From assembly GCA_011033025.1 (NCBI GenBank), contig WFMF01000423.1:93877-157876 (forward strand): a stretch of DNA of 64,000 nt. Reading direction: 5' to 3'. Positions 35,366-48,000 of the stretch are shown piece by piece. The stretch's first letter is position 1, and each line of letters begins with the position of its first letter. The position numbers and the translations under genes are program-made. This DNA comes from Beroe forskalii (lineage: Eukaryota > Ctenophora > Nuda > Beroida > Beroidae). The notes under the pieces were generated by a model that saw nothing but the letters and a program-made list of their open reading frames with translations, made no database searches and had not been told where the DNA came from.

Positions 35366-38300
35366 GGACGAAGTGAAGTTCCCTAAACTACGAGAGGGTC
35401 GCATCTCACAACAGTTGGAGGACTATGGTATAACCCTTCAAAGTAGGAAACCCAGCATGAGTGCTGAGAGACGTGAGTTTATCCATCCAGGGATAGGTTG
35501 TTTATCATTTTTGGGACAATAACTTGAGTAAAATTAGGACTCGGTATGATAAACCGAGTACGTGGATATATAGTTTTGGGCTTATGAGGGTCTCGAGGAG
35601 AAATTTGAACCTATAATATTGGTCTTGTTCTAGAATAAACGTTTGGCCGTTTAGGTTACATTGGATGGTTTGAGTCCAACAAAGAGCCTATAATCCGATA
35701 TATATTCAGGGTCCAACGATAAGATGACGATCATCAAGGATCGAGCCCTCCCCTCCGAGATCACGCCTTACCGCACTGCTAAGAGGAAGCAAGAGCTGAG
35801 GAAGATGAACAACGCCTTGCTGAACTGTCTCACTGCCATGTTCAGCAACCAGATATTCAATGCGAGAAAGGTAGGTTCAACGCTTATAACACTCGGCTAC
35901 GTCTCGTGCAATTAATTCCATAATAGCATTTATAGGAATCCAGGACGCAAGACCTTTTTAGCATCAAATGTATGCAAAATTGGTGCAATCTATTTAAGTT
36001 TCTTTACGTATTGTTAGATTCTAAACTGTGCTGCCAGCGATCTTTTTCGGATGCGTATTATATGCAAAAGCACTCATTACCTCAAAAGTCGCCTCGCGTC
36101 AGTGCTTTACATGAAAGTTTTCCGCGCCAGGAATAGTGTATGTAACACTGCATATAATATCGAACCTGCTTATTCCAGTGTACATACAGCTATAGTACAC
36201 GCACACACTAATCGTGTACATATTATGTACATATAATAATATACACAGATCCGAGCGATATCAGCATGACTGGTCCAGAGCTCGCTCTCCCACCAATCAC
36301 AAGACCGGAAATTGGTCACGTGACTGCTCCATGGCGACTATGGATATAAGTCATGTGACCGGTCTTTTCCGTAATGGACGATAAATTTGTATAAAATTAG
36401 TTCACAGATGAAATAGTACAAAAATACTACATTTACAAATTATATAAACGGCTGTACTAAATTTGTACGGAGAATTGCAAGCAAGTGAAGTGCCGGACCA
36501 AGCCCGGGGTTAGCAGTAATTGCTTGATTAGACTGATTTTTACAACCCAAATTAGACTGACTTTTGTTCCAGCGAGATATTATGTCAAATACCAAGATGT
36601 TCATTGTTCCACATCATCACCATTGGTCAATTTTCCTACAGTGGGACAAAATTTTCGGAAAAATTGGCCGTGTATAAAGATGAAAAGATGATACTATCAA
36701 TAAGTTACTGAAGTTTGTATTCTGTAATAACCAGTTTAGTAACTGATTTTCAGCGAAAATGGTGTACATCTTATTAAAATCTATTCTGCCTGATTTTGCC
36801 GAGTATCGAATTTTACGCTCTTTTGTACCAGTTACCATTTACCAGTTACCATTTACCGGTTACCAGTTACCATTTACCAGTTACCATTTACCGGTTACCA
36901 GTTACCATTTACCAGTTACAATTCCCCACCATTTACCAGTTACCATCCCCCACCAGATTTTGCCTCTTGCAAAGGACGCTCTGGCCTACTCCAGTGTACG
37001 TAACAACTTTGTGGCTGAGCTGAACAAGATCCCCAACTCGTCTACCTCTTTGTCGCACTCCCAGTTCGATATTCTGGCTGTTCTTATCAATACAGCGCTT
37101 GAGGTACGAAATTGTTAGTTGTGGGATGTTTTTCAGGTCTTAGTCTTAGTAAAATGGTCACGGTCTGTTTAATCGACCAGGCCGATTTTTCAGGTTTGGG
37201 TGGGTATTGACTACTTAAAACTTGCTTTTTGACACATACGTGTAGAATTTCGGAAGCATTTTCTGCAGAAATCAAGATTGATGATAATATGATGTCAAAT
37301 TTCTGTATTTTGAGAACGATAAAGGTGTTGATGCAGGAGACTTTGCTATAAAGATCATGCCTCTAACTGACAAGTTTTGTCGGGTGAGAAGCTTTGATTT
37401 GTTACAATTATTGTTACAGTAATCACAATTATTAAAATTGCCTACAATTATTGGTACGAATTTCTCTCATTTACTTAGTTGACTGCTAATTGCATGTCTT
37501 GTATTTACCATATTTAGCATTGGTTTCTCACTTAACATTTTAACAATCAATGCACAGTACACTGTCAAATGCGGCACTGACATTGTCACCGATGATCTAA
37601 TGGAGTAATGGGTGTTCATCAGATGTTTCTACGGATATATAGATATCATGAATTATTGTTGACAGATATGCCAGGGAGGTACTGGAACTTGTGCATATCC
37701 TACGTCATCAATTGCCTTCGTCAAACAGCGATGGTCATGTCATTTTCAAGTGCTTCTTCTTCTTGGTGCCTTCATAATACAGCTTTTATTATATATCTCA
37801 TCATATTATCGTGGAATATAATTGAGAATTAATAATTGTTGTCAAATGGAAGTTCATAGTTCATATTGTTGGCTTGTTGGGTGAACTTCTATGATTTCCA
37901 TTGGAAATTAGCCACCTAGATAATAATTTAAGTCTTGTATACCTGCATAATTAAAAAAGACAGGTTCCCTTTTATTTAGATTTATCTAAATTCTAAAACC
38001 AATACCCACTGGGCCAGTTATGTAAACAATGAATTAATAATCAATGACTGCCTTGTACAAAATATAAACTTCATCGTAATTCTTGTATTATAATTTTGGA
38101 TATATGTCACCTAGAACTGATAGAATATTCCCCAAGTAACTCTTGAACCATGCATTTGTCGAATTATGCTCCCCTTGCAATAATTAGCCGAGTACTTTCC
38201 TTATTACATACTACAGGTCATGTACTCTTGACATGCGGGCTGGGTCTCATCAACTGGCCATGCTGAGTTATGACCGTGACCTCATTGTCAAACATCAATG

Positions 38301-41300
38301 TAGTATGTTCGTGTGCAAAGTTCTACAACTATATGACTCGTCGGAACTTGTAAGGGTTCAAATCTCTCTATTTTTATTAATTTGACCTCCAATCACATAC
38401 TTCTAGACAACATCCGGCAATTCAGATATATTTATATAAAACTTGCTGGTACTGACCAGTGACACTACTAAATAACATAAAGTAGGCTTGCTTTGATGCC
38501 CGAAAAACGGGCTATATCCTTCGTTCTAAAGTATACTGTAGGACGTAGGTCATGGAAGCAATTGTAAGTAAAAGCTTCAAGGACTTTAATTTATCGAGAT
38601 CAGTATCATCAATTTTCCATTCAAATATAAAAAGAATTGAATTCATGGACCTATATTACCAAAGATGGTTAACTCGGTACAGCGATTACCTATATATCCT
38701 CAAGTCTGAGCAGTCTTTGAACTGTCACTTCAAATCCAGACCTGTCACTTCCAATTCATGTTCAGAGGCAGACCTTGCGCGGTAACTTCACAGAAAGTTC
38801 CGTAATTCCAGACTTGTTTTCCAAATATCAAGGTGTATGATATAGATATGTCAACAACTACATTTCTTTCTAGATATACGGTAGTAGATAGTGTCAAGTA
38901 CACGTATGTAACACTTGACACGTCTGCCTTCTGCACAGTTTCCGAACTTAAACTATTTCAAATCGAATAATATCAACACTGCTGAATTGATGAGTGAAAG
39001 AACATCTGGTTCGAAAAAAAAATCAGGAATGCTTTTCTTCTAAGGCTGTATTCTACGTGAAATGATTAGAAAAATAGAGGCGGGTTATTTTAAAAGTGGC
39101 AGAATTTTCTTCATTCTTCAAGGAATAACATATTATGGAATGAACATACTTAAAATCCTCAGCAATTGAAGACTCCAGTTGAAAAGTTTAAAATATCCAA
39201 TTCAAGCACTTGTTTTGATTTCTTATCAACTTATAAAGTTGCATGTTGTAATTAACAATTGATCAGATCACAGCTCTTTATTTCTAATCTGCTGTCTGCA
39301 AACTTTATTATTTCGTTGTGCACGTGTGTTTTGTAGATCAACTTTGAACAGCAAACACGTTCCATGTCGCAAGTTGGTATTTTTCCTACAAACCACAGTA
39401 CTGAAGTGCTGCAATCTGATCAATCCATGTCTGTATAGTTATTAGTTAGTAGGCAAAACATATAATAGGGGATTAAGCTGTTGATAACAAAATTTGAAGC
39501 ATGTTTCTGTTCTGCTTTATAGATAGGCGGTTGACCTGAACTCATTATCATAGCGACGAATCACCGACAAGACTCGATCACCCAAACTATTACTCTATAG
39601 TCTATAGGTACCTCTAGAAGAATAATATGATCTTTCAGATCACGATACTCCTTGACGCTTATCTTGTCCTGTAGTCTCAGATCAACAGATCAATATAAAG
39701 GAATCAAGAGTCTATAAAGTTGACACGTTCAGTAGGTCTTTTCTATGATTTCAAGGGAAGCTAGTTGTATGTACAAATGGTAAATGAGTCCTTGGTAGTA
39801 ATCTTGGATTTCCAGGAATTTGTTTTTAGGATCTGTTGGTCTTCATTCAGCAGAATTTATTGAGAGTTTGGCACCCCTTCAATGGAATCAGAGCTACGTG
39901 CGAAATAGAATATATAGTTCACTCTTACACCAATTCGCTGTGACACTTATCAAGTCTAACCCTATTAAAACCGGCCCTGTGACTACACACCATATAAAAT
40001 TGGCAGTAATTGACACCAGTTTATTGTGACACCATTCAATCATGTAACATTGACTTAAGGTAACATTGACAGCAGTTCACTCTGGCATCAGTGACAGTCT
40101 ACCATAGTACCATCACTCTAGTCCACCGTATTATTTTCAGTTACTAGCGTATGGCGGTCGGTACAGCACGTTGTTCTTTTCAGGTTAATACAGTATTATT
40201 ATGTCATATTTATTTCAACACTATCTAATGGCCTCAATAGTACATACACTGCTTTCTTATATACAGTGCTATAGGTGTGTTGCGGTTATATTCTACATTT
40301 AGTACACTAAACTTACCTAGGTACGCCTTTTCTAATTTCTTGGACCATTGCTGTAGAGAAAGCTTAAGAAACAGTAGAGTTTAATGTATATAAACTGTCG
40401 TATATAATATCATGTGCTCTCGAAATGCATCACACAATTTTAGAGGCTCATCATCTGGGAACCGGACACGAGGTCAGGTGCCACGAGGTCGAGGGTCGGC
40501 AACGGAAAACCAGGGTGGACGTGTAGTCGGCAGCCCTTTCGTTGTTTATTTCTTCTGCACTATTATTCACTTATTCAAATTGTCAAAGGCGTCGAGTTTG
40601 ACGGTCGACCCTTGGTCAAACCCTAGTCCCTAGAAACCCTCAGATCCCTATGTCAAGGCTTAACCCCGTACTTTTTACAGCAACTGCAGTACGGCACCGT
40701 ACAGTTCATCTACAAACCTTAACCCTGTACTTTATTCAGCAACTGCAGTACGGTACCGTACAGTTCATATACAAACCTTAACCCCGCACTTCTTTCAGCA
40801 ACTGCAGTACGGTACCGTACAGTTTATCTACAAACCTTAACCCCGTACTGCTTTCAGCAACTGCAGTATGGCACGGTACAGTTCATCTACATGTGTGCAG
40901 CACCACAACATCTGGAGGGATGTACAGTTCTGGGAACGAGCTTTCTACTGCATCGTACAGGTACCTGCATTATACACCCTATACAATGTACATAATTATT
41001 GTACATTTTACTTTTCTATTGTATCTTACAGGTGCTTATACATGTATACATTTTACTGTGATATATTTGAATATACGGGTGGAACAATTGAAAATTCATG
41101 GTTTCTCTGGCCGAAGTAAAAAGTACATTTATACGTTTTTGTCATGAAAAAGCGCCCTGAAATCCTTCATATTATGTTATTTATTGTCTATTCAAAGATG
41201 TGTTTTAAATATTGTACTTTTTCTCTGCTCCAGCCAGGATTAAGCATAACCAATGTACCTTCTAAACAGTATACTCTACACAGTACACTAGTATAGAAAT

Positions 41301-42030
41301 GCCATGTAATCTGTGTAATCATGGTAGTGAGTGCAAGCATAATGATAAACAACGGCCACTGTATAATTAGTAGGCTCTAAGTTGGCGTATAGTACATTTG
41401 ACACACAGTAATGAAGTCATCCATCTCTACGATTCAATTTACTCTCAACGCCACACTCTCTGTGCTTTAGTAATACGACATATAGTATGATAAACACTGT
41501 GGAGTCATCAATGATCCACTTTGAGGTATGATAATGATGTCATTCCGACTCGCTTTAATATCATATGTTTATTCACAAATGTTTTTGTGTTATTTAATTT
41601 CAGATCTTAAAATGATTCCCTGCTACTGTTAAATATAATATGGGCATATGATCTAATGTTATACACTCTGAGTATATTAAGTAAGTACAATTGAATATGT
41701 TTGCATTATGTGTTTGCCTATGTACTACGGTAGTATTATTTACGAATTATTTTAATCAACAAACCACATTACAGAAGTGCTGTATTTTGATCCGTCCATA
41801 TCTCTGCGTTACAAAATAAAATGGTAAACATAATATTATGAATTGATATACGTGCATTCATAGAAAACATAAATATGTTAGGTATAGTCGATGATCAAGC
41901 CAAAATATGTTATGGATTAATATGATGCAATTTTACGTAGGAGTAGATATTTCCTTGCTGTATGAGCAGTAAATTAATATTTACTTTTCAATACAATAAC
42001 ACCTGTTAGTATTAGTAGTATTAGTAGTAT

Positions 42031-42072
<42 letters not shown>

Positions 42073-45000
42073 AAAATAACAATAAGAATTAAGAGTACAA
42101 ATACCTCGCCCGTTTCCTTTTACCAACCTATACAATGTACTCATCATTCAGTTGTATAATTGAGAAGTGATTCTTCTGTAGAATTTTACCAATTGGCAAA
42201 AATATACAGAAAAAAGTAATGCGGGTGTTATAGCTTAGTAAACGTGGTTTTAAAACCCATAACGGTGTTTATGATAACCCCTTCGTGTGATAGCCCCTTT
42301 ACAGGTTTCACGGATTGGTTCGTTAGACTAGACAAACTTAAACCTTAAGACTATTACTAGAAGTTTCTATAAAAAGCTTTATCAATTTAATTAAATTCCT
42401 TCGCTGTAAATGAAACTCTTCTCATCCCCCCAACAAGCTCTGACAATTACCTCGTGTTACTTTGCAGCAACACATTTTGGAGGTGTTTGAAACGATGGAG
42501 AAGGAGGGGAAGCTTAACCTCAGTTACACGGACGAGACGCTCCTCAAAGAGTGAGTTGACTTATGGTTTTCAATCGATTTTATGCATCAAAATCACTATA
42601 TCAGATCTGAGATGCCCCCAATCTTCCCGCGCGCGAAATTATCTTTATCTAACAGAGGTTCTGTCTCCCTTAAATCGATTTTGATTTTAGTTTGTCATAG
42701 TTTGTGTCGCTTGATTATATAGTGCTCAGGAGTGGCAATTATTTCAATAAATCGACCACAAAAAATAAAAGAGGATTGATTACAAAATTATAGACTTCGT
42801 GTTGATAGATTTTTTCGTGATTAACCGATTATTGTCAACCGATATTCTAGGATGTTTCCCGAACAGACATCCCATGTTAAAAAGCAGTTGTTTTATTAAG
42901 CACCCACGTTTACCCGTACTACTGTACAATAATGGCACACATCTGATTGCCCACTACGTCAAATATGTTCCTATCTATGTATCTATTTGATAACTCCTGG
43001 AGACATGAGACACATCCGACCAATATGTATGTATAACAACATGGATACGTTGCCGGCATAATCGGTAGCCAGTATTCATGATAATCGGTATTGACTATCA
43101 CTGTACATTGATTGCCCATTACGTACTCACATACACTCACGGACTCACACGCACACACGGATATGGCCAATTATTATATATGCACTGATGATCGACTTGG
43201 ATATTGTAGAAAATCATGATGCTCTAAGCACTTAAATATACACACATACATTCGTACGTGACTCTTTTATCGCGATACTCGTGTTTTTTGCAGTTATTAC
43301 CGACTAATGCAGCGGATATTCTAGCTGAACGGCATGTTAAACAAGAAACTGAAACTGCAGGGCTTTGCTCTGCTCACAAGTTTGTGATCGTTGCGCTATA
43401 CATAATTACATACCACTTGATGATTTTAATCACAATTTCCACGGCATACAGAAATTATGAAGTTTGACCCAGATATCTACATGCCTACCATACGTGTTCC
43501 AATGTGCTAAGCAATGTTTTTGGCAGTTATAAAAAGTGATGGATCATCATGTTTTAAAATGACGACCTTACATATTTTTAGAAACCCTTAGTGGTACCCC
43601 TCTGGGGTTTTAAAACAAAATGAAATTCAAGATTTTAATCATAATTTCCACGGCATACATTAATCATGAAGTTTGACCCAGATATATCTACCAAGAGATA
43701 TATCATATACCTACCATACGTGCCAATGTGCTAAGTAATTTGTTCTGTCATGATATATTGTATGGCGAACTCTCACACATAGACACTTATAGAGGATCTG
43801 ATATATATACGGGTTGTGTACGAACTACAGACCATGTTCCGTCACCAATTACTCACGTTATACCATGATAATGACGTCACTCAGTGAGTTTTATTCCTCT
43901 AAGAGGTCTCTGAAGCACTGCAACGGCTTCTCCTTCGGATTATTATTATTTCTCCATCAAAATAGACATCTGCTTTTTATTATTCAACCTGACATTACAA
44001 GATAGGGTTCCTATTTTGCACCCCTCGCGCAAATATAGGCGCTTGTACGTTGTCAATTTGTCGTTTTGTGGTATAACGATGACGTCATTTGATCTGTCAC
44101 GTCTGCATGCGCCTTATATTTACAGCATATCCTTATGTTTTGGCACACGCGCGAAATGACAGAATTGTCCTGGCCTGTGATTGGCTTAACACCGATTGAC
44201 CGGCACGATCTGATTGGCTGGTACCGCAGTCACGTGACATACAACAAAGTGTCGCGCAGGAGTGTGTTTGGTACTATAAATATAGAATATAATTTCAGGT
44301 AAATTCTCACTATATATATGTTCTTCACAAGTACACCTATATAGCTGCAGTCCTGCTGTCATACGTATCATACGCCGCGCACGAGAAATAGGCGGGTGGA
44401 TGATGACGTCATTATCATAGCTCAATGTAGTGAGTTGATGACGATGAACCGCCTATTTCTCTAACGCGGCGTATTATATATAGTTCCCCGCATTCTTAGG
44501 TGTATTTTTAACAAGGTGCTGAAAAGCAGTACTATACACAAGCTATAGATTACCGTGTAGCGTGCGCGCGCCGCATACAACGTGTTTTCACAAACAGTGA
44601 TCTGGTAATGAAAGGGTGATTAATTGGGTGAAATTGAAAGGAATTGAAAGGAAATGCAATTTGTGCTCTAAGGTGGTGTTATGTCCGGTTGGCGTTTTGT
44701 CCGGGTGGTGTTTTGTCCTACCATCACTACAGAAAAGTGCGAAGGTTCGTATCTGCATGGAAAATTTGGTGAAATGCACGCGTAATCTGGAGATGATGTG
44801 TAAACAAACACTGTGCTTGTCTCCAGACATTGAACTGGTTGCAATAGTGAAACTATTATACGACCTTGCAATATACTATACCCATTTTTGAACTAACTTA
44901 AGTCCCAAAAGCGCATTTTGGGCCCAAAAAGCAGGGTTTTCGTTGGCAACTCGACCATATAATGTGCTAGACACTTCAAATTTGAGGAGCACAATTGTAT

Positions 45001-48000
45001 CGCACATACCTTACATACCAGAGTTTCATTGAGAAATTCCAAAGACAACTTAGTTTACATCGCTTTACTTTTGTAACGTCTATTTTGACGCACCCGGTAC
45101 AATGTACATCATCATGAAGTATCAGCTGAGACGGAGGGGATGCTCTGCATCCCTAGGAGTTTGGCTTGCATCCCCTGAATAAATTGTATCCGCTTTAACT
45201 ATAAGTCGAAATGGGGTGCTCAACGTCCCTTACAAAATGGCCTGCATCCCCAAGCCGGAAAGCCTAGATCCATGGCTGTATAAATCCTACTGACGCAGAT
45301 CAGTGAAGTCGTATAACAATGTTAACTACAAGACATTTCGTCACTTGATGCCTACAATGCTAGTGAAACTTAATATCCTGATTATTCGTAAAACTGATTT
45401 ACATTGAAACTCGTAGTTGTTTAATCGTGTTGAGCTTTGTAAGCAAAATGATCACATAGAACTTGTAGGCCCTCTGAAAGCTTTTGGATTTGTTGGGCGA
45501 ATGAATTGTGATGTGATTGTTTCGTGTCGAGTATCGTTTCTTTTCCGCTCACAACTATGTCACTATTTAGTCCAAATTTTGTCCAAAATTCGCGCATATA
45601 CGTAACGCGCGAAGACGTTTTTAATGAAGAAAGGAAAATGGCCAATTGTAGTGAAAACGCGCATCGCGCGCGCGTCACCTGGATCTTGTTGCACGGTTCG
45701 AAATCACACGAACGAAGGACGTCGATTTATTAGCACCTTTCAACCGAAAATATAGATGAAACGGAACTATTATTTTTGCAGGTCAAGCGTGGAAAAACAT
45801 GCCCAATCGATGCAGGAAATATCTCAGCGTGCCCTGATTCATTCAGCCTTGAGGTTAAGTACAAATTGGAGTGTCCCAATTTAGTGCGTGAAAACATACC
45901 TCCAGAGACTTAGAATTCATATTTTAAACCCTATTCCGGGATTCCCTGCTTACTTCACTTCACATTAAGTTATTGATTGTATGATACTCCACTTGTAATG
46001 GAGACTTGGTGCTTTCTAATTATTCTTTAACATCAATATTCTTACTTCATCCCTGATTATATCCCCAGTTGTTAGCGTGGAAAGACTGGAGCTCAGAAAT
46101 GCACGACGAAGTAAGGACTCAGGAGGAAACTACGATTATCGGCCAAGTCAGGCACTTCTGTAGCAGAATTATCTGGTTACTGGTGAGAATTCTCAGAAAA
46201 GTGAAAAATACTGTATTTTTTTTTCATTGAACTTTTGTTGATATTTGTGCGTTCTTTCGGCAGATCCTTGAATGAATCGATGCATCTCACACATAACCTC
46301 AACCCGCACAGGGATTCCGAAACCATTCCAAATGTTGGGGTGTTTACACCCCCAAAACCGCCGGGTTTTGACACCCCCTGACCCCGCACTTGTAAATCTT
46401 GTAAAACCATGGCAGGTGCCACTGAACGTTGTCCACGAGGAGGACCACACTGCGTTCCACCACATGGCCGACATAGAGAACTTCGAACACCTCAATACCT
46501 TCAACGATCCCAGCTCTCCACTCTGCAAGGAACCAAAACGGGTAATTCTTGTACCTTTTCCCATCATTTTATGACAATTTGACTTTATCTGCTAAACCGG
46601 TTAAGATAGCTAAATTCCGGTTCAGCTGTATCGTCTGCAGTTCGGACTATTTAGCTAAATCTCCCTAGTCTTATCACCCTTTCTTCTTTTGACCCCTTTC
46701 TTCTTGTAACCCTCTCTCACATATCACTGTTACCCCCATGTGCTTTTCAGACGTTAGACAACCACGAGATTATCGAGATAGTGGAGAAGTTCGTTGAGAA
46801 CATTGTCATGAAGTGCCACGTGAAACACTACTCGGAGATCGACAAGATACGCGGCATTGTGAGTCATATGAAGGATTACCCATAGATTGATCGATATGAA
46901 ACACCTAAAATACTGTACATTCGACTGAAATTCTATCAATTTTTCTGCTGTCATTGAACGCTTTCAACTTGCTCCCCAAGTCCCTAGCTCACATTCCAGT
47001 ATCCCTCTCCCAGATCCCTGACATGTTGAGCATGCACTGTGAGACTCTGGAGGACGTCAGTACGCACGCCGCCAAGCTGCCGCCCGTCGAGAAGACCACG
47101 TTCCTCAAGGCCCGCCTCGAACTCCCGCCCCTGGTGGCCTTGGAGCGGTTCGTGGCGGATCCAGTCCACGTTTACATGCTTCCCATACCCAGCGCTGGCT
47201 CCTGTGTGGAACCGCAGGTATGTGTGCACGTTTACATGCTTCCCATACCCAGCGCTGGCTCCTGTGTGGAACCGCAGGTAGGGTGAAGTCTGGTTAAATA
47301 TGTCGACCACGAATTAGCTTATCTACTGGACCATGGCTTATCTACTGGACCAATCAGCACGAAATTTGTGGATTTTTGAAAATCCCATACTTTCGAACCC
47401 CCAAAATTTCTAGAATTATTGTCCCACTGTATTAATTAGTCTTGTTCCTCAGGTGCTGCCTGCAGAGGGAGTGCTGTACCTCACCAACTACCGGATTATC
47501 TTCCGGGGCTACCCTAGGAATAGTGACGATGAGAATACCGTCATCTACAGGTAACCAGCTGCCAACGTCATCATCGGGGCAGTTCGAACTGCACTGTGCG
47601 CGGCGTTTTGACAAAATACGCACCAAATGCGTTTCGAATTGTTACCGTTTCATGATCCCTCCATTTGTTTCTTCCCTTGCTGATAATTTCACACATCTTA
47701 CCGCAGGACGATGCCTTTGGGTTCCATCTACACGCTGGAAGACCCAGAAAGAACCAAAGTTATCGATGACTCTGACACTGAAGACCACTTGGAGGACTTC
47801 CTCAACCTCGACCAGGAACTCCAGATCTTCTCTCTGACTTGTCAGCTCTTCCGTATTGGCTTCTTCCACGAGCAGAGCTACGACGGAGTCGAGCAGTTTA
47901 AACGGAAACTCGTTAACCTCCGTAAAGTAACGAAGATTGTTCACACCTTCGCGTTTGTACGGTCGGAAGCTGACCACGTGGCTCGCGGGGCAGGGGGTGC

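Larger units (their letters stand above)
35366..46858 (+). other. SBF1/SBF2: SBF exons 1-10: SBF2 domain
   Basis: Exons: 35366-35472, 35710-35870, 36957-37103, 37315-37383, 40858-40960, 42468-42550, 45782-45853, 46069-46182, 46416-46541, 46751-46858. They encode the helical region between DENN and GRAM in this family. Landmarks are [85 protein letters not shown] and [14 protein letters not shown]. The exon at 40858 is 103 bases between two phase-0 neighbours, so its frame shifts inside. The junction of exons 7 and 8 is one base out for the conserved reading (IHSALR-LLAWKDW). Confidence 0.8.

Noticed and set aside
32246-35366. A CAD-SBF fusion protein
   Set aside because: Exon phases do not match and the join would meet a stop within a few codons; an assembly or rearrangement boundary is more likely.
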